Program-made: the position numbers and the translations under genes | Notes under the pieces: generated by a model | Databases searched by the model: none | Told to the model about the DNA's origin: nothing | Seen by the model: the letters and a program-made list of their open reading frames with translations, nothing else | In this document: positions 17,283 to 25,706 of the stretch, piece after piece | How the letters are laid out: each line of letters begins with the position of its first letter | Numbering within the stretch: position 1 is the first letter of the stretch | Source of the DNA: Paenibacillus harenae | Lineage (GTDB): Bacteria; Bacillota; Bacilli; Paenibacillales; Paenibacillaceae | Assembly: GCF_030812415.1 (NCBI RefSeq) | Contig: NZ_JAUSST010000004.1 | Coordinates: forward strand, 186,001-250,000 | Length of the DNA stretch: 64,000 bases | Direction of reading: 5' to 3'

Positions 17283-19076
17283 ATGAACTCGAATCGTCTG
17301 AAAATAAAGTCATTATCCCTGCTGCTTGCAGGCTGCGTTGCCGCATTATCGGCGGCGGGCTGCAGCGGAGTGCAGAAGCTGAAGGCAGAAACGGTAGAGA
17401 GTCAAGGCCTCATGGCAAAGCTGTCGACCGATAAAGCCGCATACCGACCAGGGGATAAAGTTTCGTTCACCCTCGATGTTAATCAAGACCAGCCGGGTTC
17501 GAAGATCATCGTTCAATATCGCCATCTCGGCGAGCAGGTCGGCAGACAGGAAGTGAAGCTGGAGGGCAAGAAAGCCGCTTGGAGCTGGACGCCTCCGAAG
17601 GAGGACGGCAAAGGCTACATGGCCGAGGTGTTTCTGACGAAAAAAGGCAAGCCGGTCGATCATCTCAACGTTGCGGTCGACGTTTCCTCCGATTGGAGCA
17701 AGTTCCCGCGTTACGGCTACTTGGCGGATTTCCACGCAATGACGTCGGATGAACAGGCTGGCGTTATCGAACGCCTTAACCGGTTCCATATTAACGGCAT
17801 CCAATTCTACGACTGGCAATACAAGCATCACGAGCCGCTGAAGATGGACGAAGGGGAGCCTGCCGCGGAGTGGCCGGATATTGCGAATCGTCCCGTTGCT
17901 TACGACACGGTTAAAGGTTATATCGACCTTGCTCATGACCGAAACATGAAGGCGATGAACTATAATTTGCTGTTCGGCGCCTATGAGGGAGCCGAAGCGG
18001 ATGGCGTAAAGCCGGAATGGGGCTTGTTCCGCGATCCGTCGCAAACGAATCAGGATAAGCATCCGCTGCCGGATAGCTGGGCCAGCGATATTATGCTTTA
18101 TGATCCTGCGAATGCGGGGTGGCAGACGTATTTGATCGACAAGGAGATCGAAGTGTTCAAGCATCTTAGCTTCGATGGTTGGCATGTCGACCAGCTCGGC
18201 GACCGCGGCGCGTTATGGAACGGCAAGGGCGAATCCGCCAAGCTCTCCGAAGGTTATGTTTCCTTCTTGAAAGCGGCCAAGGAGAAGCTGGACGTCGATT
18301 ACGTCATGAACGCGGTCGGTCAGTACGGGCAAGCTTTCCTTGCCACGCAGGCGCCGCTTGCATTTCTGTATACGGAAGTATGGGACGCTCATCCGAAGTA
18401 TGCGAATCTGAAGGACATCATCGATCAGAACGGCAAGTATAGCAAGGGCAAGCTGAATACGGTGCTCGCCGCGTACATGAATTATGATTTGGCCGACTCG
18501 GCCGGACAGTTCAATACGCCGGGCGTGCTGCTTACCGACGCCGTTATTTTCGCGGCGGGCGGCTCGCATCTGGAGCTCGGCGAAAACATGCTGGCGAAGG
18601 AATATTTTCCGAATCGGAACCTGACGATTCCCGAAGAGCTGGAAGAGCAGCTTGTCCGCTATTACGATTTTCTCGTTGCTTATCAGAACGTCCTACGAGA
18701 CGGACTCGAGGAGTCGGGCCTAACCGCGAAAGGGTCTGGCGAGGATGAGGTATCGGCAACGCCTGCGCTTAATAAGGTTTGGTCGTTCGCCAAGAAGAAG
18801 GGGGAGAGCGACATCGTTCATTTTATTAATTTTACCGATGCGACAACGCTCGATTGGCGGGATAACGAGGGCAAGCAAACAATGCCGGAAGAACGCAAGG
18901 ATATGGAGGTTGCCATCCCTACCGAGGAGCAGGTTGAAAGCATTCGGTTCGCCTCGCCCGACTACTATAACGGATCGACGGTGGAGCTGTTGTTCGAGCA
19001 GAAGGACGGCGTCGCGACGTTCAAGCTTCCGGGTTTGAAGGTTTGGAATATGGTGACGGTGAGCTACAAGCAATAA
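17283..19076 (+). CDS. GH66 dextranase / cycloisomaltooligosaccharide glucanotransferase-like lipoprotein
   Basis: 597-aa secreted lipoprotein (lipobox LSAAGC near residue 27) with an N-terminal beta-sandwich (about 40-140) and a GH66 catalytic barrel. The family's nucleophile Asp is visible in GWHVDQLGD (D303) and the acid/base Glu in LYTEVWD (E365). GH66 enzymes cut alpha-1,6-glucans or cyclise them into cycloisomaltooligosaccharides. There is no CBM35 insertion of the kind found in cyclising enzymes, so a plain dextranase is more likely. As an anchored enzyme in the importer operon it would release oligosaccharides beside the binding protein. Confidence 0.88.
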   Translation: MNSNRLKIKSLSLLLAGCVAALSAAGCSGVQKLKAETVESQGLMAKLSTDKAAYRPGDKVSFTLDVNQDQPGSKIIVQYRHLGEQVGRQEVKLEGKKAAWSWTPPKEDGKGYMAEVFLTKKGKPVDHLNVAVDVSSDWSKFPRYGYLADFHAMTSDEQAGVIERLNRFHINGIQFYDWQYKHHEPLKMDEGEPAAEWPDIANRPVAYDTVKGYIDLAHDRNMKAMNYNLLFGAYEGAEADGVKPEWGLFRDPSQTNQDKHPLPDSWASDIMLYDPANAGWQTYLIDKEIEVFKHLSFDGWHVDQLGDRGALWNGKGESAKLSEGYVSFLKAAKEKLDVDYVMNAVGQYGQAFLATQAPLAFLYTEVWDAHPKYANLKDIIDQNGKYSKGKLNTVLAAYMNYDLADSAGQFNTPGVLLTDAVIFAAGGSHLELGENMLAKEYFPNRNLTIPEELEEQLVRYYDFLVAYQNVLRDGLEESGLTAKGSGEDEVSATPALNKVWSFAKKKGESDIVHFINFTDATTLDWRDNEGKQTMPEERKDMEVAIPTEEQVESIRFASPDYYNGSTVELLFEQKDGVATFKLPGLKVWNMVTVSYKQ

Positions 19077-19092
19077 TTTGGTCATAGAAATG

Positions 19093-19139
19093 CCAAAGCG
19101 ATAACGGGAGAGTCCGCAGCGCTTTGGTTTTTCTCTTTT
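19093..19139 (+). terminator. Terminator between GH66 and sensor kinase
   Basis: Stem CCAAAGCG/CGCTTTGG (19093-19100, 19120-19127) with a 19-nt loop, followed by TTTTTCTCTTTT. It separates the transport/hydrolase operon from the regulatory operon. Confidence 0.75.
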
Positions 19140-19197
19140 AAACAACGGTGAATGAGGTAAACTAGACTTATCTCGAATAGTTAGGGTGGACTTAAGT

Positions 19198-20967
19198 ATG
19201 CTGCGCTTCGAACGAATAAGAAACCGTTATGCTTCCAAAGTGATTATCGCCTTTTTGTTCATTATATTGATCCCTACTACGCTGTCGGGATTTTCGTTCT
19301 ATCTGGAATCTACCGCTCTCGTCAAAAAAAACGTAAGGGCTTCCACGGTGCAGCTTACGAAGCAGACGGCAGACGCTTTGTCGACGATGATTAACGCCGG
19401 CAGCGATACATCCGACCTGATCTATGGCGACTTGCAGGTTCAGCATGCGGCCATGCACTACAAGACGAGCTCGCTTAGCGAGCAAGTCGAAATGTCGCAA
19501 TCGATCAATACGATGCTTCGAAATATCGCCTACTCCAGCTCCTTCGTCAAGATCGTTTATATTTTGAAGGAGAGCGGCGTCGGCTGGGGGAGCGGCACGT
19601 TCTCCATGTCGAAGCTGAAGAAGGCGGATCTTGCCGAGCTCGATTGGGTAGAGAAGTCCAAGGAGGAGGACGGCAGACTGGTCTGGCAGCCGCTTCGCCA
19701 AGACCCTTTCAGCGGCGGCGGCGAGAATACGGAGCTTGTGCTGCCGGTCAGTCGCGTGCTGAAGGACTTCGACACGCTTTCGCAGATCGGTCTGCTCGTC
19801 GTCAATATGAATGGCCGATCGGCCATTCATACGATTCGCCAAGTGCAGCTCGGAGAGACCGGGCGGTATACGGTCGTCGATTCGAAGGGCGTCGTCATGA
19901 TCGACGCCGATTTGACGCGAATAGGCAAGCCGGTTCAGGAGCATGGTCTATATGAGCTGATCGTCGGTAACGACGCGGTCGAATTCGAATTTTCGAATGA
20001 AGGCGTTCCTTACTACGGGGTCAAGCAAAGGCTGAGCAACGACTGGTTGCTCGTTGGCACGGTGCCGACTGTGGAGATTACGGGAGCGCTGGATAAGCTG
20101 CATACGCGCATCCTGATTACATCCGCTTGCTTCGCGCTTATGGCCGTCCTTATTGGATTATTGATTGCCAAGAAAGTGACGAAGCCGATTAAGCAGCTGA
20201 CATTGGAGATGCGGCGCGTGCAGCAGGGCGATCTGAAGGTACGGACCGAGGTGAAGACATCCGACGAGATCGGCTTAATGAGCAAGCATTTCAACAAGAT
20301 GCTCGATGAGATCGAGCAGTTGATGGAGCGAGTCGAAACCGAGCAGAAGGAGAAGCTGGAGGCGGAAGTGCGAGCGGTGACTTACCGGATTCATCCGCAT
20401 TTTCTATATAACACGTTAAGTACGCTGCGGTGGCTTATCCGTTCGGGCGAGCGGGAGCGCGCCGATCAAGGGCTGGCTGCGCTGACACGGCTGCTGCAGG
20501 CGAATATGGGCAAAGACGGGCAAATGATTGCGCTTGAGGAAGAGCTGGAGATTATCCGAAAATATTTGGTCATTCTCGAGATGCGCTACGAGCATAGTTA
20601 CGAGCTGAATTGCCAGATCGAGCCGGAGCTTCTGGAGCTTCGAATACCGCGCATGCTGCTGCAGCCTCTCATCGAGAACGCCGTATTCCACGGCTTCGTC
20701 CCGCTTAATCGCGGCGGACATATATCGGTCGACGTTTATGGGCGATATCGGGAAGTGCATATCATCGTGAAGGATGATGGGGCTGGAATGGAACAGGAGC
20801 AGCTCAAGCGAATGAATGCCCGGCAAGGCATGGAACATTTGGGTATCGGTTTGCGGCATATCCATGATTCGTTGCGGCTGTATTATGGACCGGCATCGGG
20901 CCTTTCTATCGCAAGCGCGTCAGGAGTCGGGACAGCGATTCATATTACGTTGCGGCTTCAAAACTAG
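19198..20967 (+). CDS. YesM-type membrane sensor histidine kinase
   Basis: 589-aa sensor kinase. It has one N-terminal membrane helix (about 17-37), a large extracellular Cache-like sensor domain (about 40-290), a second helix (about 300-322), HAMP, then a His_kinase block with the phospho-acceptor His in RIHPHFLYNTLSTL. The ATPase domain has N-box LIENAVFHGF and G-box DDGAGM. I start at ATG 19198; a GTG four codons earlier lacks a ribosome site. It pairs with the AraC-type regulator 20 bp downstream and probably senses isomalto-oligosaccharides, perhaps through the binding protein at 22584. Confidence 0.93.
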   Translation: MLRFERIRNRYASKVIIAFLFIILIPTTLSGFSFYLESTALVKKNVRASTVQLTKQTADALSTMINAGSDTSDLIYGDLQVQHAAMHYKTSSLSEQVEMSQSINTMLRNIAYSSSFVKIVYILKESGVGWGSGTFSMSKLKKADLAELDWVEKSKEEDGRLVWQPLRQDPFSGGGENTELVLPVSRVLKDFDTLSQIGLLVVNMNGRSAIHTIRQVQLGETGRYTVVDSKGVVMIDADLTRIGKPVQEHGLYELIVGNDAVEFEFSNEGVPYYGVKQRLSNDWLLVGTVPTVEITGALDKLHTRILITSACFALMAVLIGLLIAKKVTKPIKQLTLEMRRVQQGDLKVRTEVKTSDEIGLMSKHFNKMLDEIEQLMERVETEQKEKLEAEVRAVTYRIHPHFLYNTLSTLRWLIRSGERERADQGLAALTRLLQANMGKDGQMIALEEELEIIRKYLVILEMRYEHSYELNCQIEPELLELRIPRMLLQPLIENAVFHGFVPLNRGGHISVDVYGRYREVHIIVKDDGAGMEQEQLKRMNARQGMEHLGIGLRHIHDSLRLYYGPASGLSIASASGVGTAIHITLRLQN

Positions 20968-20987
20968 CGGCTGGAGGGGGATGGAAA

Positions 20988-22562
20988 ATGCAGGATCATG
21001 TGTTAATCGTGGACGATGAGCCGATCATTCGCAACGGTCTGAAGAGCTTCATCGATTGGGGCAAGCTAGGGCTCGTGCTGGAGGGCGATTGCGCGAACGG
21101 CAAGGAAGCGCTCGCCGCGTTCGGCAAGGCGAGGATCGATATTCTTATTACGGATATTAAGATGCCGGTCATGGACGGGCTGGAGCTGACCCGGCAAGCG
21201 CTGGCAATCAATCCGAATGTCAAAATCATTCTCATCAGTAGCTATAATGAATTCGAATATGTGCGCGAGGGTATGAAGCAAGGGGCGATCGATTATTTGC
21301 TCAAGCCGACGCTCGAGGCAGATGAGCTGATTGCCGTATTGCTAAGGTGCAAGGAGCTGCTAGCGCGTGGTCGCAAGCAGGCCGCATTTCAACAGCAGAT
21401 TATGCTCCAGACCGCCCTGCTCGATCGCAAACGGCTGGAGCAGGACGTCATTCGTTCGCTCGTATCGGGCGACCCCGGTGTACGTTTCTCCGATTTATTC
21501 GGCATGGATATGGATGCTGGCCCTTACGTATGCGCCTATGTAACGGCCGACGGGCTGACCGAATGGCAAGAAACGTACGGGAACCTGCATATTGGCATGA
21601 TGTACGAGGATATGCAGACGTTATTTTACGATTGGTCCAAGAGAGGCTGCGCGCCGATATTGAGCGGGGAAGGACTGCTGCTTATTTATCCCGATGCGCA
21701 TAAGCATGATCGGGATGCCGAAGCTGGGCATTCGCTTGCCGGCTTCCAAGAGCTCGTAGCCGGCGAGCTATCGGTATCGGTTACGTTCGGCTACTGCTTG
21801 ACTATGGGGACGGAATGGCTGGAGTCTGGCATGAGCAGAAGCCGCTCCGCTGCCGAGCGACGGTTCTACGAAGGGACGGGCCGCATCTACGCATGGAATG
21901 AAGCCGAGGCGAAGGCGCATGCCGACCGGCATCCGGAGATCGAAGAGCAGAGCCGGCATGCGCTGCAAGAACTGCTGCGTTCTGACCATAGTCCAGCTGC
22001 CATTATCGACAGCTTCATTATGCGATGGAGGACAGAAAGACCGTCGCCCGAGCTGGTGCGAAGACAATCTTATGAGCTGCTGACTGCCTTCTCATATAGG
22101 AACGGCGACGCCAAAACGTTATTCGACTTCCGCGAGCTTGTGAGGCGATGCGATACGATCAGCCAGCTTGAAGCTGCTATTCGAAGCTTGGCCGAGGAGA
22201 TGGAGCAGCCGAATCGGTTGCGTCTCGCGGACAAAGGGCATAGCGCGCAATTGATCGCGAAGGCGATTGAATATATTAAGCTCCATTATCGCGAGGAGCT
22301 AACGTTGCAAGACGTTGCCGATTCGATTCATGTAAGCAAGAGCTATTTGTCCAATCTGTTCAAGAAACAGTCCGGTCACAACTTTATCGATTACGTCATC
22401 GATCTTCGGCTGCATGAAGCGAAGCGTCTGCTTACGCAGGACGAGATTAAGATATACGAGGTTGCCGAGCGATCGGGTTTCAACGACGTTAAATATTTCA
22501 GCAAGCTGTTCAAAAAGATGACTCAGATGACGCCAGTTGAATATCGCGACAAGCACCAGTAA
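20988..22562 (+). CDS. YesN-type response regulator with AraC output
   Basis: 524-aa regulator with an N-terminal receiver domain (phospho-acceptor D56 in LITDIKMPVMDG), a middle region of unknown fold (about 130-410) and a C-terminal double AraC HTH (about 425-522; VADSIHVSKSYLSNLFKK). It is co-transcribed with the kinase. Likely targets are the promoters of the binding protein at 13893 and of its own operon. Confidence 0.93.
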   Translation: MQDHVLIVDDEPIIRNGLKSFIDWGKLGLVLEGDCANGKEALAAFGKARIDILITDIKMPVMDGLELTRQALAINPNVKIILISSYNEFEYVREGMKQGAIDYLLKPTLEADELIAVLLRCKELLARGRKQAAFQQQIMLQTALLDRKRLEQDVIRSLVSGDPGVRFSDLFGMDMDAGPYVCAYVTADGLTEWQETYGNLHIGMMYEDMQTLFYDWSKRGCAPILSGEGLLLIYPDAHKHDRDAEAGHSLAGFQELVAGELSVSVTFGYCLTMGTEWLESGMSRSRSAAERRFYEGTGRIYAWNEAEAKAHADRHPEIEEQSRHALQELLRSDHSPAAIIDSFIMRWRTERPSPELVRRQSYELLTAFSYRNGDAKTLFDFRELVRRCDTISQLEAAIRSLAEEMEQPNRLRLADKGHSAQLIAKAIEYIKLHYREELTLQDVADSIHVSKSYLSNLFKKQSGHNFIDYVIDLRLHEAKRLLTQDEIKIYEVAERSGFNDVKYFSKLFKKMTQMTPVEYRDKHQ

Positions 22563-22583
22563 TCGGCGACGGGAGTGATTGAA

Positions 22584-23855
22584 ATGGAAGTTAAACGAAG
22601 GATGACATTCACGCTAATCGTTATGCCTCTGCTGCTAATCTTCGCTTCCGGCTGCGGGCAGCAGTCGATTATAACGGACAAGAGCGGCGTAGCGAGGCTG
22701 AATGACAATAAAGTGTATGAAATCGAGTTCTGGCATACGTATAGCGACGCGGAGACGCAAATATTGGAGGATCAATTGATTCCGGCATTCGAGGAGACGT
22801 ACCCCGATATACGCGTCCATCCCGTTCGTCAAGCGAATGATGCCGAGCTGAAGTATACGCTCATATCCAAGGCTTCCGCGGGCCGCGCGCCGGATGTCGT
22901 ACGGATGGATATTGCTTGGATACCGGAGTTCTCCCAGAGCGGGCTGCTGCTTCCGCTTAGCGACAACCCTGATTACGATGAAGTCATGTCCACGCTCCAG
23001 ATCAATACGGGGTCGGCCGGTTACTATGAGGGCCGGCATTACTCGCTGCCGGTTAATATGAACACGAAAGTTGCCATCTATAACCGCTTGCTGCTGAAAG
23101 AGGCAGGCATGACCGAGCCGCCGGCAACCTTCGCGGAAGTCATCGAGCTTGCGCGAAAGCAGCGGCTTAAGATCGGCATCGGCGGTCTCGAAGCGTGGAA
23201 GAGTTTGCCTTACATCTATGCGCTAGGCGGGAAAATGACGAGCGACGACTATAAGAAAGCGACCGGTTACTTAAACGGCGACAATACGATTAAAGCGGTT
23301 GAGCAGCTTGTGTCTCTATATAACGAGGAGCTTATCGACAGCAACGTCATTAGCGGAGGCGCCGATAATTGGGAGGGCGTGAAGACAGGGAGTATATTGG
23401 TAACGGATGAAGGGCCGTGGTTTTATAGCGTTTTCCAAGGGAAAGAGCTGAAGCGGGCCGTCGATTCTACCGTTGCTGTCCCTTTCCCGCCCGATTACGG
23501 TCCTGCCTCGATACTTGGCGGCGAGGATCTGGTTATTATGCAAGGAGCGGAGCATCCGTCGCAAGCTTGGGCATTCATGAGGTGGATGGTTCGCGAGGAT
23601 TCGCAGATCGCGATGTCGAAGACGGGGCTCATTCCGACGAATAAGGAAGCGAAGGAGATCAAAGCTCAAGACGATTCTTTCATTCCGCCGTTTACGCAAG
23701 CGCTCGATCATACGTTTCTGCGACCGCCGGTCAAGCATTGGGGCAAGATCGACCAAATATATCTGAAGTATATGACCCGGATTTTCCAAGGCGAGCTGTC
23801 CCCACGGGAGGGCCTGACCTTAGCATCTGAGCAGATTGATAAGTGGCTGGAATGA
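22584..23855 (+). CDS. Second sugar-binding lipoprotein, paralogue of the one at 13893
   Basis: 423-aa extracellular solute-binding protein. The lipobox is FASGC (Cys about residue 22). The mature region EFWHTYSDAETQILE and the blocks RMDIAWIPEF, NTKVAIYN, GEDLVI and GLIPTNKEA align throughout with the binding protein at 13893, so the two are paralogues. ATG 22584 has GGGAG eight bases upstream; the GTG at 22575 overlaps it. It follows the response regulator by 21 bp and has no permease of its own. It may present ligand to the sensor kinase or share the permeases upstream. Confidence 0.9.
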   Translation: MEVKRRMTFTLIVMPLLLIFASGCGQQSIITDKSGVARLNDNKVYEIEFWHTYSDAETQILEDQLIPAFEETYPDIRVHPVRQANDAELKYTLISKASAGRAPDVVRMDIAWIPEFSQSGLLLPLSDNPDYDEVMSTLQINTGSAGYYEGRHYSLPVNMNTKVAIYNRLLLKEAGMTEPPATFAEVIELARKQRLKIGIGGLEAWKSLPYIYALGGKMTSDDYKKATGYLNGDNTIKAVEQLVSLYNEELIDSNVISGGADNWEGVKTGSILVTDEGPWFYSVFQGKELKRAVDSTVAVPFPPDYGPASILGGEDLVIMQGAEHPSQAWAFMRWMVREDSQIAMSKTGLIPTNKEAKEIKAQDDSFIPPFTQALDHTFLRPPVKHWGKIDQIYLKYMTRIFQGELSPREGLTLASEQIDKWLE

Positions 23856-23939
23856 TCGGATAACCGATAAGTACTATGAAAGTTAGAACTGCTCAATCAA
23901 GTGCTCCTGCCCTATGATGAATGGGAAAGGAGCGGTTTC

Positions 23940-24359
23940 ATGGAAAGACTACTGTTTGCCATTCTGTTCATTGCCATCGCGATGGGATGCACGTCCAAAT
24001 ACAATAGAGGCACGTACGATCTATATTTAATTCCCGAAGGGTACGAAGGCACGATCCGCGTGATCTACAACGTGAAGAACGCGCCTCTGCTCGAGCGGGA
24101 AGGGAAGTACGACGTTATTCCGGTTAAGGGCAACGGGAAATATGAAACGTCGACCCCGATGTACGATTACGGCGAGGTGATTGACCGGTATTATTACGTG
24201 GATGAGAAAGGAAATCGTACGGAGCTCGATCCGATGTGCGTCAGCGTACTGGGGACGGGAGGGACCGACAATGCCCAAGGCGAAACCCATCACACGTTAA
24301 TCGAAGTGACGCATTCGAAATGCGGCAAAGACTTTGGGCTTTGGGGTTCACGAAAATAA
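23940..24359 (+). CDS. Small lipoprotein of a DUF6843-like family
   Basis: 139-aa predicted lipoprotein. Hydrophobic signal LLFAILFIAIAMGC gives a lipobox Cys at residue 18. The mature part begins YDLYLIPEGYEGTIRVIYN and continues with alternating beta strands, resembling a small Bacillus family of unknown function (my recollection is DUF6843). GAAAGGAG precedes ATG 23940; the frame is open earlier but without a ribosome site. No clear link to its neighbours. Confidence 0.7.
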   Translation: MERLLFAILFIAIAMGCTSKYNRGTYDLYLIPEGYEGTIRVIYNVKNAPLLEREGKYDVIPVKGNGKYETSTPMYDYGEVIDRYYYVDEKGNRTELDPMCVSVLGTGGTDNAQGETHHTLIEVTHSKCGKDFGLWGSRK

Positions 24360-24691
24360 TAACTGGAATTTGTACCATTAATCGGATCCGAAAAACGGTT
24401 GTTTGAGACAATAGAGCAATTACTCCCGTTAATTCCGGAACGGACTCCCCTGAAACCGTTCTGTCTTTTTGCGTATAATGGATTTCTGCAGGATAGAAGA
24501 CACCTTTCAAGCATACTCGTCTGCTATAATGGATTCTCGCACTAACTTTGATCTTGAATGGACATTCTAGGAGGATTCAACGGAAAGTTAATGCACATAT
24601 CCAGCATAGGCTCGTAACGATACCTAAATTGGCATAGGTTACTGCAAGAATCCAACATAGGCTTTGATATAGAGAACTTGGCGAGTCGTCG
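24360..24691. repeat. Gene-free spacer with four copies of a dispersed 18-bp motif
   Basis: No gene is seen here. Four copies of the motif TGCARRAATCCAACATAG are present: minus strand at 24479-24498 and 24524-24541, plus strand at 24592-24609 and 24643-24660. The same family occurs at 52341-52465. The order is two minus then two plus, with centres 44-68 bp apart. Confidence 0.75.
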
Positions 24692-25567
24692 TCAAGTCGT
24701 ATACTGCTTTCGGAACTTGGTCGGCGCCATGCCGATCTTGTCGGTGAAGCAGTTGGAGAAATACGGAGTATTCTCGAAGCCGACGTAAAACGATATTTCT
24801 GCGATAGGCCACTCCGTCTTGATGAGCAATAGCTTCGCCTGTTCCAGCCTATACTTGGTCACATAGTCCATCGGCGTCATCCCGTACACCTGCTTCATGC
24901 AGCGAGTAATGTAGTTGTAGTGGAAATTAAGCGCCTCGGTCATCGTTTTGCTCGTGATTTCCGATCGGTAATTGTTCTTAATATAGGCTTCCGCCTTCTC
25001 CGCGAGCGTGACGGCCGGGCTCGTATACGTATCGTCCTGGCGCAGGTCCATCAAGCGAAGAAGTTCCTCGAAGTGCTGCTGACTCGTCCAGAAAGCGCTC
25101 GATTGGCGCTGGCTGCCCGATTGATTCAGTCCACGGAGAAGCTGGTAGGTCGTCTCCGGGTTCGGCAGCTTCCATTGCTTCTGCAGGTGAAGGGAGTAAG
25201 GCGATGTATGATATTTTGTAAAATGATCCTCATGATTCAAGCTCGCGTACTCCTCTGCCGACTGCTGCCATTCTCCGACAGGCAGGAAATGAATCCAGTA
25301 AAAGCAGGTCGTCTCCTCGCAGGGCTTCACCGAATAATGATAGCGATCGGGGAGCAGCAGAAGCGTCTCTCCGGCCGTCAACGCCCATCTCGTTTCCTCT
25401 TCCCCTATATGCAAACTGCCCGACTCTACGATAATAAGATCGAACAAGCCTAGCTGCTGGCGGTTCGGATGCTGTCCGCCCGGCTCATAGATCGTCATGC
25501 CGCTCTCCAGAAAATACGGAAGCGGAGGGGCTGCAAAGTATACATGCTCAGTCGCCCGGTTCATCAT
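24692..25567 (-). CDS. AraC family transcriptional regulator
   Basis: 291-aa regulator with an N-terminal cupin (about 30-105; LHIGEEETRWALTAGETLLLLP) and a C-terminal AraC double HTH ending AEISFYVGFENTPYFSNCF. AAGGAGG lies nine bases before ATG 25567. It is divergent from the GH127 gene and is its probable regulator, sensing an arabinose-containing sugar (inference). Confidence 0.9.
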   Translation of the reverse strand: MMNRATEHVYFAAPPLPYFLESGMTIYEPGGQHPNRQQLGLFDLIIVESGSLHIGEEETRWALTAGETLLLLPDRYHYSVKPCEETTCFYWIHFLPVGEWQQSAEEYASLNHEDHFTKYHTSPYSLHLQKQWKLPNPETTYQLLRGLNQSGSQRQSSAFWTSQQHFEELLRLMDLRQDDTYTSPAVTLAEKAEAYIKNNYRSEITSKTMTEALNFHYNYITRCMKQVYGMTPMDYVTKYRLEQAKLLLIKTEWPIAEISFYVGFENTPYFSNCFTDKIGMAPTKFRKQYTT

Positions 25568-25706
25568 CGTGAATGGCCTCCTTGTTTAGTGTGATATTTT
25601 ATAAGAATTAAGTTTGATCTTGTTATATTTATGTTTCATTGTAGCGCATACAATAGGAATCAGCAGCACAAAAATTAATAACTTCACGGGAGAGGTGCGG
25701 GTACGA

